Shown: positions 47,491 to 56,540 of the stretch, piece by piece
Layout of the letters: every line of letters starts with the position of its first letter
Numbering within the stretch: the first letter of the stretch is position 1
NCBI GenBank assembly: GCA_028710885.1
Contig: JAQTTG010000001.1
Location: forward strand, 496,001-560,000
Origin: Sulfuricurvum sp.
GTDB taxonomy: Bacteria > Campylobacterota > Campylobacteria > Campylobacterales > Sulfurimonadaceae
DNA: 64,000 bases
Direction: 5' to 3'
Notes under the pieces: model-generated
What the model saw: the letters and a program-made list of their open reading frames with translations, nothing else
Told to the model about the DNA's origin: nothing
Databases searched by the model: none
Made by a program: the position numbers and the translations under genes

Positions 47491-49545
47491 ATGTTAAACC
47501 GTTTTTCCCTTTCTCTTTTTTTCATCCCTATGGCTCTATTCTCTGTAGAAAATGATTCTCAGCTTTTCACGAATCTTACAGAAGATATGAACACAATTGC
47601 CCAAACTGCTAAAAATCAACGGGCAAATATTGACTATCTCCCTTATATCATGAGCGTGTTTGATGGAGAGGAACTTTCACATGCAGGAGTTTCATCACTT
47701 AAAGATGCTCTTAGTTTAGTCGCCGGTGTCAATATCGCCAGCGATAATCTTTCCCTCTTTAATCCTGTTTTTCGAGGTTCTAATCCAGTAGCCTACGGTC
47801 AGAGTAAGCTGATCGTAGATGGCGTCGAAGTTAATGATCTTTTTTTCGACGGCTACACCGCCTATCTGAGTATGCCGATCGATATGATTAAGCGGATTGA
47901 AGTCGTTAGAGGACCAGGAAGCTATAGTGATGGTCACTCAGGATATGCAGGTTCCATTATCGTTACAACACATAAAGGAGAACCTACACAAATGAGTGGC
48001 GTGCACTGGTTTGCTTCTGCCGGATCTTATGGCACACGTAAAGCAGGTGTTTCATACACAACCAAACATGATGATCTCTCATTTGCCGCAGATATCTATA
48101 CAGTGCATGATGATCTGGCTCTTTCGTATGGAATGGATGGGCTTTCCAATAATCTTTTAGGTGTTCCTAATGCTCATCTCTCTCGATCCGGAGATGCACC
48201 ATCAGCTACCGATGCAACTATGGCCTCTGTGTCTGTAAAAAAAGGCAACTTTTTCGTCGATGGACGCTTTTCTGCTTATAAACATGGTTCAGGAGGAGGT
48301 ATCAACTTTGCTCTCGCCGCAGATGGAGACCATTATAATGTCGATCAATGGCAAATAGACACAGGTATACATTACAAAGTAAAAGATTTTAACGGAAAAT
48401 TTCAAGTGGCTATGGTGCAAGATAGTTTTACTAGCCATCAGCTTTTAGCCCCAGCAGGATTGATTCTACCATCACTCACACCACCAACGACTATAGTCAG
48501 CTATCCAAACGGCTTTTATGGTATCCATGAGGCTTTCATACAAACACTAAAGGTCAACAATACCCTCTCCGGAACAGTGTATGGTGGAGAGCTTACTATT
48601 GGGATGAGTGGGTCACGAAGCAGTGTTACCTCTGAAAAAACCATTACGACTGATAGAAACACTGGAACAGGAATGAGTGATTATTCATCTATCCTTCCAT
48701 TTTTTAATCCGGATGGTTTTATCAATGAAGCAACTGCTTATGTTACTTACGAACGTCCTCTTTCTGATTCCTGGGTAGGGTATTCATCACTCACTATTGA
48801 TAAACGCAATGCTCTTTCATCTCAATTTGATCCGCGTATTGCTGCTGTCTACACAATAGACCCTAGCAACCTCCTCAAATTTTCAATCTCACGTGCTCAT
48901 AGAAATCCCTCATGGCAAGAGATGTTTACCCTCAATAACAAAGCACGTTGGGGAAATCCAAATTTGACCCCTGAAACGGTCATAGCCTATGAAACCCAAT
49001 ATATTCATCATTTTGAAACTGAACATACACTTTCTATCAATCTTTTTCAACTCAATAACAATGACCAAATTTATTTACAATACAATCCGACTCTAGCCCG
49101 AAACGAATATATAAATGGGTTAAAAAGCACTCTAAAAGGTATCGAAAGCGAATGGAGAAAACGGTATCAAACAACTACTTTCTATGCTGCATATAGCCAT
49201 ATTTTGGCAGAAGATGGAAAAGGAAATACCCTTCCAACTCCCACAGATACTGCGAGAGGGTTTATTACCCATAATATAAATGAAAATTGGTATGGCTCAC
49301 TCGCAGGTCGATGGCAAAGCTCTACACCAAGAGTTGCAGGGGATACACGAAGTAATATGAAATCAATTACCGTCATTGACAGTTCTATTGGCTATAAACT
49401 ACCTCAAAAACATTGTGAAGTGCAGTTAAGTGTTAAAAATTTATTCAATGCAACTGAGCTTTATCCTAGTCCAATTGGCACTTACAATAGTGATTATCCC
49501 GCGCCAGGACGCACATTCTTAGTCACTTTCAGGGGGAATTTTTGA
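47491..49545 (+). CDS. TonB-dependent outer-membrane receptor
   Basis: The 684-residue protein has a signal peptide (about 18 residues), a plug domain (about 50-165; LPYIMSVFDGEEL, SLKDALSLVAGVNI, IKRIEVVRGPGSY) and a 22-strand-type barrel (ISRAHRNPSWQEMF, LTPETVIAYETQY, LSVKNLFNATELYPSP, final aromatic GNF). The substrate is unknown; the coupled YfiR-like gene suggests a signalling or surveillance role besides uptake. Its stop overlaps the next start by 4 bp. Confidence 0.92.
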   Translation: MLNRFSLSLFFIPMALFSVENDSQLFTNLTEDMNTIAQTAKNQRANIDYLPYIMSVFDGEELSHAGVSSLKDALSLVAGVNIASDNLSLFNPVFRGSNPVAYGQSKLIVDGVEVNDLFFDGYTAYLSMPIDMIKRIEVVRGPGSYSDGHSGYAGSIIVTTHKGEPTQMSGVHWFASAGSYGTRKAGVSYTTKHDDLSFAADIYTVHDDLALSYGMDGLSNNLLGVPNAHLSRSGDAPSATDATMASVSVKKGNFFVDGRFSAYKHGSGGGINFALAADGDHYNVDQWQIDTGIHYKVKDFNGKFQVAMVQDSFTSHQLLAPAGLILPSLTPPTTIVSYPNGFYGIHEAFIQTLKVNNTLSGTVYGGELTIGMSGSRSSVTSEKTITTDRNTGTGMSDYSSILPFFNPDGFINEATAYVTYERPLSDSWVGYSSLTIDKRNALSSQFDPRIAAVYTIDPSNLLKFSISRAHRNPSWQEMFTLNNKARWGNPNLTPETVIAYETQYIHHFETEHTLSINLFQLNNNDQIYLQYNPTLARNEYINGLKSTLKGIESEWRKRYQTTTFYAAYSHILAEDGKGNTLPTPTDTARGFITHNINENWYGSLAGRWQSSTPRVAGDTRSNMKSITVIDSSIGYKLPQKHCEVQLSVKNLFNATELYPSPIGTYNSDYPAPGRTFLVTFRGNF

Positions 49546-50075
49546 AAACATTACTCTTATTATTGATTACGACAACTCTTAGCTGGGGGGTTTCGTATGA
49601 TCCATTTCTATTGGACACGCAACTCTCATTATTACCTAAAATTGCTATGCTTGAAAAAAATCTTTTACCTCAAGGTAAATCCCCGATTAAAATTCTAATC
49701 GCGTATGATAATGGAGATATAGATACAGCAGAATCATGTGTAAAAATTCTAATGACAAAATTTAATGGCCATATAAATGCTCATCCCATAGTTGCAACGA
49801 TACTTCCATTTGATAAGCTAGATAATTCAGCATCATACCATTTGATTTATGCACTCAAAGCAAGCCTAACGCAGCTCAAAAAAGTACATAATGCAGTTGG
49901 ATCATCCGGTGCAGTTACTGCTTTATATGATGCTGATAAGCTTGGCGATGATGGGCTATTACTCTCCATTCAAATGGAACGAGCGCCAGTTATCATGATT
50001 AATGCCAGAGCTCTTCGAGAAAATCGTTTTTCATTTCCCGATAGCCTGCTTGAAATAGCAAGAATAATACAATAA
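49542..50075 (+). CDS. YfiR-like (DUF4154) periplasmic protein
   Basis: The 177-residue protein has a signal peptide (to about 17) and the YfiR/DUF4154 pattern: a sensor-like strand IKILIAYDNG, a central LTQLKKVHNAVGSSGAVTAL segment and the C-terminal PVIMINARALRENRFSFPDSLLEIARII. YfiR binds the periplasmic part of the YfiN cyclase in Pseudomonas and represses it. The divergent GGDEF-EAL protein has the matching topology. No paired cysteines are present, unlike the disulphide-stabilised P. aeruginosa protein. Confidence 0.75.
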   Translation: MKTLLLLLITTTLSWGVSYDPFLLDTQLSLLPKIAMLEKNLLPQGKSPIKILIAYDNGDIDTAESCVKILMTKFNGHINAHPIVATILPFDKLDNSASYHLIYALKASLTQLKKVHNAVGSSGAVTALYDADKLGDDGLLLSIQMERAPVIMINARALRENRFSFPDSLLEIARIIQ

Positions 50076-50088
50076 GATAATCTTTTTT

Positions 50089-50883
50089 TTAATGTATCTC
50101 TTTTTGATTCATCTTTGCTTGCAAAGCATTTGATATATTCATTAGAGAAAACGTAACAATAAAAATCATTAGCCCCGGGAAAAAGCTTACCCACCATGCA
50201 ATATCAATAACTTCTTTTCCGCCGCTTAGTATACTTCCCCAACTCATTTGCGGTGCAACAATCCCCAATCCCAAAAAAGAAAGCCCTGATTCTGCTAATA
50301 TAGCTCCTCCTACCCCAAATGTAAAGCTCACCAAAACAATAGGTGCTAACAACGGTGCATAGTACTTGAGCATGATTTTTAATGGATGAACGTTTCCAAT
50401 GTGCAATATACGTATAAAAGGTTTTGATGAAATTGCAAAACTCTCAGATCGAATCAGACGCGCTGTTCCCATCCATCCCGTCACCGATATAATAAGTACA
50501 AGAACCAAAATCGATGCATTAACATAACTGACAAGTGTTAAAAGCAAAAAGAGAGTGGGAAATGTCAAGAATAAATCGACAATGATAATAAATACTTTGT
50601 CAAATCCTCCACGTAATAATGCAGCGCTAATACCATATAATAATCCAATAAGTGTGGAAATCAATGCACTGGAAAATCCAATGATCAGTGATACCTGCCC
50701 CCCTTCCATTAAACGTGCCAACAAATCACGCCCTAATCGATCCGTTCCAAACCAATGAGAAGTTGAAGGAGGTAATAAAATAGTATGTGAATTTAAAAAG
50801 AGAGGATCAACGGTATAAATAAAAGGGCCTATAAAAGAGAAAATAACGATTCCCACCAAAATAATAACACTATAAAATGGCAT
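50089..50883 (-). CDS. DppC/OppC-type ABC transporter permease
   Basis: The 264-residue protein has about six membrane segments, the N-terminal HWFGTDRLGRDLLARLMEGG motif of oligopeptide permeases and the EAA-like loop (RILHIGNVHPLKIM). The ATP-binding and substrate-binding partners are not in the window. It is joined to flgK by TAATG, so it is translated from the flagellar transcript. Confidence 0.88.
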   Translation of the reverse strand: MPFYSVIILVGIVIFSFIGPFIYTVDPLFLNSHTILLPPSTSHWFGTDRLGRDLLARLMEGGQVSLIIGFSSALISTLIGLLYGISAALLRGGFDKVFIIIVDLFLTFPTLFLLLTLVSYVNASILVLVLIISVTGWMGTARLIRSESFAISSKPFIRILHIGNVHPLKIMLKYYAPLLAPIVLVSFTFGVGGAILAESGLSFLGLGIVAPQMSWGSILSGGKEVIDIAWWVSFFPGLMIFIVTFSLMNISNALQAKMNQKEIH

Positions 50884-52757
50884 TAAGCTTTAATGCCCAA
50901 TAGGGTTGTCATCATTTGATCAATCGTCGTAATTACTTTAGCCGCAGCTCCATATGAAGTTTGATAGCGAATCAAATTTGCCATTTCTTCATCAATATTT
51001 ACAGCACTGATTGAATCATATTGCTGCTTGACCGTATTATATTGGGCCGTCAAAGTATCATTATTTGTCTTAGCTGCATTAGCAGCTGTTCCGACTTTGG
51101 TTGCTAATGTGTCATAATATCCATACAAGGTATCATTATTTGTCAATCCTGAAGTATTATGAAATACCAAAGAGGAAAATTGCAATTGAACCATATCTAG
51201 AGCAGTTTGATTATCTCCTGCCATAGGTGATTTAAATGCATTGATGATTGTATTATCATTTTTCATATTATTGTTTAATGAGATAGTTTTTGCATTAGTA
51301 CCGTCAAAAAATCTACTTAAACCCGTCGCACCTGCAAAATTTGTCCCTTTATCTTCAATCGCAAAAGTATAACCTTGTGATGCATAAGTCGGGTTAAGAT
51401 CAAACTGCAAAACATTTTGAGTTGAATTAAATGCCGGATTGATAATACTGTTAATATCATTCAAAGCATTGTTATCACCATTATCATCTTTTTGAATAGA
51501 CAGTTGCTGAACAATACTATTTGGAGTCACACCATCAGCAAGGAGATTAGTTGCAGAAGCACTATCTAGAACAGTATTCTGATCAATTGTAACACTTCTT
51601 CTGGCAACTTCATTTCCGTTAACATCATACGCAACGAGATCAAATGTTCCAGCAGCTATTGTTTGATTAGTATTTAAAAGCGGCTGATTAGCTGATGAAC
51701 CCAATGGGTTTGAGCGCATTGAAGACGTTGCACTTTGCGCATAAATATTATTGGTTGATTCAATCAAAGTTTTTGAAAATGTGTCAAGGTTATTAATTGT
51801 ATCTTGCAATAAACCATCTTGAAACTGACCATCAGTTCCAATACTTGAACCGCGCAATTGCAAAATTGCACCTACTTGACCACCTTTAATATTTTGAGCA
51901 AAAGGGATTTTTGTACCATCTTGGCGCTGATAATATAGATCATTATAACCATTTTTATTGCCTGTCGAATCAACTCCAATAGGGTGGAAATTGGCGCCAT
52001 CAACAATATTAAAACCACCAATTTGAATGGTATAAGTTCCAGTTGAATCAGCTGTACTGTTACCTATAGATGTACTTGTTTGTACTTTGCTCATCGTAAC
52101 GGTTGAACCTACTAGATTGGCAAGGTTCATTTCCAGCTGATTACGCTGATCTCTTAAATCATTTGCATTATTACTTCCACCGGCTTCAGTCAAATCAATT
52201 GATTTATTCAAATTCGCTATTTGTTGAGCTACTTTATTAACTTCATCAATATTGGATTTTAACTGATCGTTTAATGTATTTTGCATAGACGTTATTTGAT
52301 CACGCGTTTGAGTGATATGCTGAGTCATCGTTTGCGCTTGTTGTGCTAATGAGACCTTTAATGCATTATTTCCCGGATTATTTGCAAAAGATTGCCACGC
52401 ATTAAAATAATTTTGCATGTCATTTTTTATCCCAATATTATTAATATCAGGAAAATAAGTCGAAAGTGTTTGTAAATTTTTCGTCAAAGTATCTGAGTAC
52501 TGTTTGTTTTGAGATGCCGACGCATAACTATTAAAAACAAACTGATCAAACACACGAGCTATTTGAGCAACTTGAGTACCTGTCCCTAATGCACCTGGAG
52601 TAACATTTAACGGGGTCGATGCTTGCGTGATTACACGCTGACGTGAATACCCAGGCGTTGATACATTTGAAATATTATGGCTTGTTGTATTAATCGCTAC
52701 CTGCGACGCATTTAAACCGCTATAACCGCTGTATAAAGAATCAAGAATAGATGGCAT
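50883..52757 (-). CDS. flgK: Flagellar hook-filament junction protein FlgK
   Basis: The 624-residue protein has the N-terminal hook-associated pattern (LYSGYSGLNASQVAINTTSHNISNVSTPGYSRQ) and C-terminal coiled coil (NIDEEMANLIRYQTSYGAAAKVI). These ends pack together at the hook-filament junction; the middle is variable. flgN and flgM lie directly upstream. Confidence 0.96.
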   Translation of the reverse strand: MPSILDSLYSGYSGLNASQVAINTTSHNISNVSTPGYSRQRVITQASTPLNVTPGALGTGTQVAQIARVFDQFVFNSYASASQNKQYSDTLTKNLQTLSTYFPDINNIGIKNDMQNYFNAWQSFANNPGNNALKVSLAQQAQTMTQHITQTRDQITSMQNTLNDQLKSNIDEVNKVAQQIANLNKSIDLTEAGGSNNANDLRDQRNQLEMNLANLVGSTVTMSKVQTSTSIGNSTADSTGTYTIQIGGFNIVDGANFHPIGVDSTGNKNGYNDLYYQRQDGTKIPFAQNIKGGQVGAILQLRGSSIGTDGQFQDGLLQDTINNLDTFSKTLIESTNNIYAQSATSSMRSNPLGSSANQPLLNTNQTIAAGTFDLVAYDVNGNEVARRSVTIDQNTVLDSASATNLLADGVTPNSIVQQLSIQKDDNGDNNALNDINSIINPAFNSTQNVLQFDLNPTYASQGYTFAIEDKGTNFAGATGLSRFFDGTNAKTISLNNNMKNDNTIINAFKSPMAGDNQTALDMVQLQFSSLVFHNTSGLTNNDTLYGYYDTLATKVGTAANAAKTNNDTLTAQYNTVKQQYDSISAVNIDEEMANLIRYQTSYGAAAKVITTIDQMMTTLLGIKA

Positions 52758-52758
52758 G

Positions 52759-53190
52759 TTAAACTCTTACTTCCAAAAAAGTTGCATCACTAATGGCAAC
52801 TTTTTTATAACCTTGCATTTGAGTCGGAACAACCCTCTCAAGCAAAGTATTATAAAACGATCCTACACTTAGAACCATTTTTGCGTATTGTTGATTGATT
52901 TCTCGAAGAATTGAAAGATGATCTTTCAAAGAGTCTAGCTGTTGATGTTGTTCGTTATCTAAAAGTTCTGAAAGAGGTTTAGCAGGTTCAGCTGTCATTA
53001 ATTTTGATATTTCACGATCAATCATTGCTTTTTTTTGTTCAAAACTTTTTATTTTTTCTTCTTTGATCGCTAGTCGTTCGAATTGCGGATTATGTTTTGC
53101 CTCTTTAATATCAATAATATCTTCTTGGGATAAAGAGATAAGGGCATCAAGATCTTTGATGGCACTTTGTAATTGATAAGACAACATCAT
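52759..53190 (-). CDS. flgN: FlgN-like export chaperone
   Basis: The 143-residue, highly helical protein lies 1 bp before flgK and after flgM, the usual position of the FlgN chaperone for FlgK and FlgL. FlgN proteins are poorly conserved; the pattern ALISLSQEDIIDIKEA, REINQQYAKMVLSVGSFYNTLL fits (conserved N and Y near the C-terminus). The identification rests mainly on context. Confidence 0.75.
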   Translation of the reverse strand: MMLSYQLQSAIKDLDALISLSQEDIIDIKEAKHNPQFERLAIKEEKIKSFEQKKAMIDREISKLMTAEPAKPLSELLDNEQHQQLDSLKDHLSILREINQQYAKMVLSVGSFYNTLLERVVPTQMQGYKKVAISDATFLEVRV

Positions 53191-53204
53191 AAACTCCTAT
53201 ATAA

Positions 53205-53411
53205 TTAAGTCAACGTTTGCGCGATGCGCTTAGCCAACGATTCAATATCGACACGGTATTCCCCTTTTTCGATTGAGGCTTTTAACTCATCGATTCGGCT
53301 TGTGTCACCTTGCTTTGTAATAGATTGCGTGGATTTCCCCTGCTCTTTGGTTTTAATCGATGTGTCTTGATATGCTCCGCGTATAAGCGAGCCATTTACA
53401 CTTGAAATCAT
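53205..53411 (-). CDS. flgM: Anti-sigma-28 factor FlgM
   Basis: The 68-residue protein ends in the FlgM sigma-28-binding pattern (RIDELKASIEKGEYRVDIESLAKRIAQTL). It is short, as in Campylobacter and Helicobacter. It holds FliA inactive until the hook is finished. Its own promoter is a sigma-28 site (53451-53477), giving negative feedback. Confidence 0.9.
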   Translation of the reverse strand: MISSVNGSLIRGAYQDTSIKTKEQGKSTQSITKQGDTSRIDELKASIEKGEYRVDIESLAKRIAQTLT

Positions 53412-53450
53412 GTTGAATCCTTGTTATTCCGTTTATGATGTTATGACATA

Positions 53451-53477
53451 ATATCGGCAAAAATCCTTTATGATTTA
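53451..53477 (-). promoter_or_regulatory. Sigma-28 (FliA) promoter for flgM-flgN-flgK
   Basis: On the minus strand TAAA (53477-53474) and GCCGATAT (53458-53451) are separated by exactly 15 nt, matching the FliA consensus TAAA-N15-GCCGATAA in all but the last base. It starts just after the flgJ stop codon. Confidence 0.85.
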
Positions 53478-53479
53478 AT

Positions 53480-53770
53480 CTATTTCACTGTTTTTATTCC
53501 CTTTTGACTCAAATTTTCATATAACATTTGTGAAAATCCAAATCCACCTGCACTTGCATTTGAAAGTTCATCTCGGTACATCGATTTATAAATTTTATCC
53601 CCTGGATCATTACTTCCAAAAAGATTTTTTTCATCTTTCATCGCTTCATCCAGCATCATTTTAATAATTACAGCTTCAAACTGATCCGTTTTCTCCCGCA
53701 ATGCTTTGTTATCGTCTTTACTTCCGATAGCAGGAATGGCCTTTTGATATTGTACGTTTGAAATGTCCAT
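53480..53770 (-). CDS. flgJ: Flagellar rod-binding protein (FlgJ N-terminal type)
   Basis: The 96-residue protein matches only the rod-binding domain of FlgJ (FEAVIIKMMLDEAMK, GGFGFSQMLYENL). The muramidase domain found in enterobacterial FlgJ is absent, as is normal in this phylum. It follows flgI by a 1-bp overlap and ends next to the sigma-28 promoter. Confidence 0.9.
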   Translation of the reverse strand: MDISNVQYQKAIPAIGSKDDNKALREKTDQFEAVIIKMMLDEAMKDEKNLFGSNDPGDKIYKSMYRDELSNASAGGFGFSQMLYENLSQKGIKTVK

Positions 53771-54816
53771 TAGATCACTTCCAAATCAACAGAGATTGCT
53801 CCGGCACTTTTCATCGCTTGTAAAATTGAGATCATTTGTTTTGGAGAAGCTCCAAGTTTATTAAGTGATCGAACGATATTCGCAACTGTCGTCGTCCCCT
53901 TTTCCGTATAAACTTCATTTTCATTCAGTCCAATAACTAAACTTTTATCCATAGTTACACTTCCAGCAGGTTTTGAAACACTGTTTTGGGATAAGATTTT
54001 TACCGTGATATCACCTTGCGTAACAACAACCGGTTTTACCTCAATATCTACTCCTGCGATAATAGTTCCAGTCCGCTCATTGATAATAATTTTTGAATCC
54101 TGCGTGTAAGCAATATCGAGGTTTTCTACTTCAGCTAAAAATTCAACCATTGTTTTATTGCCCGGCAATCGTAAATTAATAGTGCGAGGATCAATAGCAA
54201 TAGCAATTTTTTCTTTGTATTTATTGTTAATTGCATTTTGAATTGATACAGCATTTTCAAAATTTGATGTTTTTAATGATAATGTGGCGTTTTGCTGATG
54301 AAATAAATCTTGATTGATTTCGCGCTCAACTAATCCTCCGCCATATACCATACCTGCAGTTGGATGAGATTCTGCACCAGCACCTTTTTCATTTTTTCCG
54401 CCAATACTGATCGGTCCTTGTGCTAATGCATAAATTTTGCCATCGACGCCTTTGAGAGGAGTCATCAACAACGTTCCCCCTTCAAGTGATTTTGCATCAC
54501 CAATAGAGGAAACTGTAACATCAAAAGAATCCCCTTGACGAGCAAATGGGGCAAATTTTGCCGTTACAACAACAGCTGCAACGTTTTTGGATTTAATATC
54601 AGTCGGGAGCATATCGATATTCATAGCTTTAAGCATGTTGGCGATTGATTGGAGAGTAAATTTTGATGTAGTACCATCTCCGGTTTTTTTCAAACCGACA
54701 ACCAATGAATATCCAATAATTTGATTGTCACGAACACCTACAACATTGGCTACTTCATTAATACGGGCTGCTTGCAAGAGCGTTAAAAGTGAAAAAAGAA
54801 ATATAATTATTTTCAT
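53770..54816 (-). CDS. flgI: Flagellar P-ring protein FlgI
   Basis: The 348-residue protein has a signal peptide (to about 16) and the conserved FlgI body (ARINEVANVVGVRDNQIIGYSLVVGL, GSIGDAKSLEGGTLLMTPLKG, TIIAGVDIEVKPVVV, LGASPKQMISILQAMK). It forms the P ring in the periplasm. A sigma-54 promoter lies just upstream. Confidence 0.96.
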   Translation of the reverse strand: MKIIIFLFSLLTLLQAARINEVANVVGVRDNQIIGYSLVVGLKKTGDGTTSKFTLQSIANMLKAMNIDMLPTDIKSKNVAAVVVTAKFAPFARQGDSFDVTVSSIGDAKSLEGGTLLMTPLKGVDGKIYALAQGPISIGGKNEKGAGAESHPTAGMVYGGGLVEREINQDLFHQQNATLSLKTSNFENAVSIQNAINNKYKEKIAIAIDPRTINLRLPGNKTMVEFLAEVENLDIAYTQDSKIIINERTGTIIAGVDIEVKPVVVTQGDITVKILSQNSVSKPAGSVTMDKSLVIGLNENEVYTEKGTTTVANIVRSLNKLGASPKQMISILQAMKSAGAISVDLEVI

Positions 54817-54844
54817 GCCAATCCTTTACTAATCAAAAGGATAG

Positions 54845-54862
54845 AGCAAATAGTATTCCAAA
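54845..54862 (-). promoter_or_regulatory. Sigma-54 promoter for flgI-flgJ
   Basis: The minus strand reads TTGGAATACTATTTGCTC. The GG (54859-54858) and GC (54847-54846) are separated by 10 nt, the invariant -24/-12 spacing, and flanking bases match TTGGAA and TTTGCT. It lies 29 bp before the flgI ATG. Confidence 0.8.
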
Positions 54863-54867
54863 AGAAA

Positions 54868-55455
54868 TTAAGCGTAATAAGTTAACGAAGTTTTTCCAAA
54901 ACGTTTTGATTTTAATCGATTGAAATGACCAATTGATTCAGGTAATTCCAAAGTACTCATATGTTCAATGATAATCAAATTTGCTAACTCTAGAGGAAAA
55001 GATGCGATCAGATCAATTGTTTTGTCATATATCTCTTCCATCCCTTCACGGTATGAAAATGGTGGGTCAACATAGATAAAAGCACCACCACCTAAAGCAT
55101 TTAACCGTTTCTTAACGGTCGAAATATTTAAAAAGCTATCCCCATCATAGATTTCACACGCACTTGGATCCGTTTGAGCAATATTTTCACGTAATGCTTT
55201 AATAGCATCACGATCTTTTTCCATAAAAATAATTTTTTTCGCCCCTCGACTAAGTGCTTCAAGTCCAATTGAGCCACTACCAGAAAAAACTTCTACTAAA
55301 ACGGCATCGATAATATCAAACTGTAGCGTATTAAAAAATGATTCAACTACAATAGCTTTAGAACTCCTTGTTGTCTCTTTCGAGGGGAGCTTAAGTGTTT
55401 TGCCTTTGAATTTGCCGGCAATAATTTTTTTAGTTAATATAGGACTATTTTTCAT
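54868..55455 (-). CDS. rsmD: 16S rRNA (guanine-966-N2) methyltransferase
   Basis: The 195-residue protein has the RsmD motifs: ITAGKFKGK-like start (IIAGKFKGKTLKLPS), EVFSGSGSIGLEALSRGA as SAM-binding motif I, and FIYVDPPF as the catalytic DPPF motif. It methylates G966 of 16S rRNA. It overlaps the upstream gene by 11 bp. Confidence 0.93.
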   Translation of the reverse strand: MKNSPILTKKIIAGKFKGKTLKLPSKETTRSSKAIVVESFFNTLQFDIIDAVLVEVFSGSGSIGLEALSRGAKKIIFMEKDRDAIKALRENIAQTDPSACEIYDGDSFLNISTVKKRLNALGGGAFIYVDPPFSYREGMEEIYDKTIDLIASFPLELANLIIIEHMSTLELPESIGHFNRLKSKRFGKTSLTYYA

Positions 55456-55837
55456 AAAATGCTCGAATCGCTTTAATTATATTGGCTTGATATTCGGAAG
55501 TCAATTTTTCAATATGACGTTCAAGTATCTCAAAACTAACCCCATCTTGTGGAGTTTCTGATAATGTCATTTTTGACAAATCGGGCTGATGGAGTAAAAC
55601 TTCTTTTTTTTCATCAATTTTTTGACTCAATGCATGAAATAATTGTGCTTTTGAAAAAGGTTTAATAAGATCTGCTGAGACGGTGGAACCTATAATAAAA
55701 GTAGGATGAATATCATCACGGATATCTTTATCACGAATCAAAATATCGCATTGTCGTATAGAAGTTAAATATCCATCCAAAAAAAGTTCCAAAGAACGTT
55801 GTAACAATGGAGAATCACACTGCACGGCTACTTTCAA
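55445..55837 (-). CDS. Uncharacterised 130-aa protein, receiver-like N-terminus
   Basis: I do not recognise a named family. The first 75 residues have a beta-alpha pattern (MKVAVQCDSPLLQRSLELFL, CDILIRDK, PTFIIGS, LIKPFSKAQLFHAL) that recalls a receiver fold, with K-P-F at the usual place but without a clear phospho-acceptor Asp. It overlaps both neighbours (4 bp with the exonuclease, 11 bp with rsmD), so it is surely translated with them. Confidence 0.6.
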   Translation of the reverse strand: MKVAVQCDSPLLQRSLELFLDGYLTSIRQCDILIRDKDIRDDIHPTFIIGSTVSADLIKPFSKAQLFHALSQKIDEKKEVLLHQPDLSKMTLSETPQDGVSFEILERHIEKLTSEYQANIIKAIRAFYEK

Positions 55838-56538
55838 AACTGTTTCCTCAAATAATATTCGATACTGTAGCGTAAATCCTCATCCATGTCCATCAAACTC
55901 TCTATCATCCATTTTAAATATCCAGGATCTTTTAGAGCAATCTCTTCAATACGTTTTTTACCGTATTTTCCAAACGGAAGACGTGTTAAGAGTACATAAC
56001 TTTTTGATATCTCTATAAGCTTTTCACTATTTGCCAAATCAAGTAAATACTCTAATACCATCTGTGTATGCAAAGAATCACTTAGTGCATTGTGTGGTGT
56101 GATCGAGATACCATATTTCTCAAAAAGAGTCGCTTCATTACGATAGAGTCTAAGCTCATAACGTAAAAATTGGAGGCTATAACCTTCCAAATCATCCATC
56201 AAAGATTTAGAGCATTTCAGCGTATCAATAACCCTTCCCTGCCATGCAATCCCCTCTTTTTCAAGCATACCCAGTTCAAAAGGGGCATTATGAGAAACTA
56301 AAATATTTTCTACCGTATTGAGTTCTTTAATCTTTTCGGCACTAATGGATTGAGAAAAAGAGGGAGCTTCTCGTACCATTTCATTAGTAATATGATGAAT
56401 CGCCGATGAGGACGGAGGTATTTTTTTACCGGGGTTAATCAGTTCATAATGAGTGATATCCCCTTCGATCAAGCCAACAGCACAAATCTTATCCTTGAGT
56501 TCCAATCCTGTTGTTTCCGTATCGAGAAAAATAAACAT
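55834..56538 (-). CDS. DnaQ-like 3'-5' exonuclease
   Basis: The 234-residue protein has DEDDh motifs: FIFLDTETTGLELKD (Exo I), LVSHNAPFELGML (Exo II) and PHNALSDSLHTQM (Exo III, His and Asp). It differs from the exonuclease at 23424 in length and C-terminus (MIESLMDMDEDLRYSIEYYL). Probably a repair or RNA-processing exonuclease. It overlaps the next gene by 4 bp. Confidence 0.88.
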   Translation of the reverse strand: MFIFLDTETTGLELKDKICAVGLIEGDITHYELINPGKKIPPSSSAIHHITNEMVREAPSFSQSISAEKIKELNTVENILVSHNAPFELGMLEKEGIAWQGRVIDTLKCSKSLMDDLEGYSLQFLRYELRLYRNEATLFEKYGISITPHNALSDSLHTQMVLEYLLDLANSEKLIEISKSYVLLTRLPFGKYGKKRIEEIALKDPGYLKWMIESLMDMDEDLRYSIEYYLRKQF

Positions 56539-56540
56539 AT

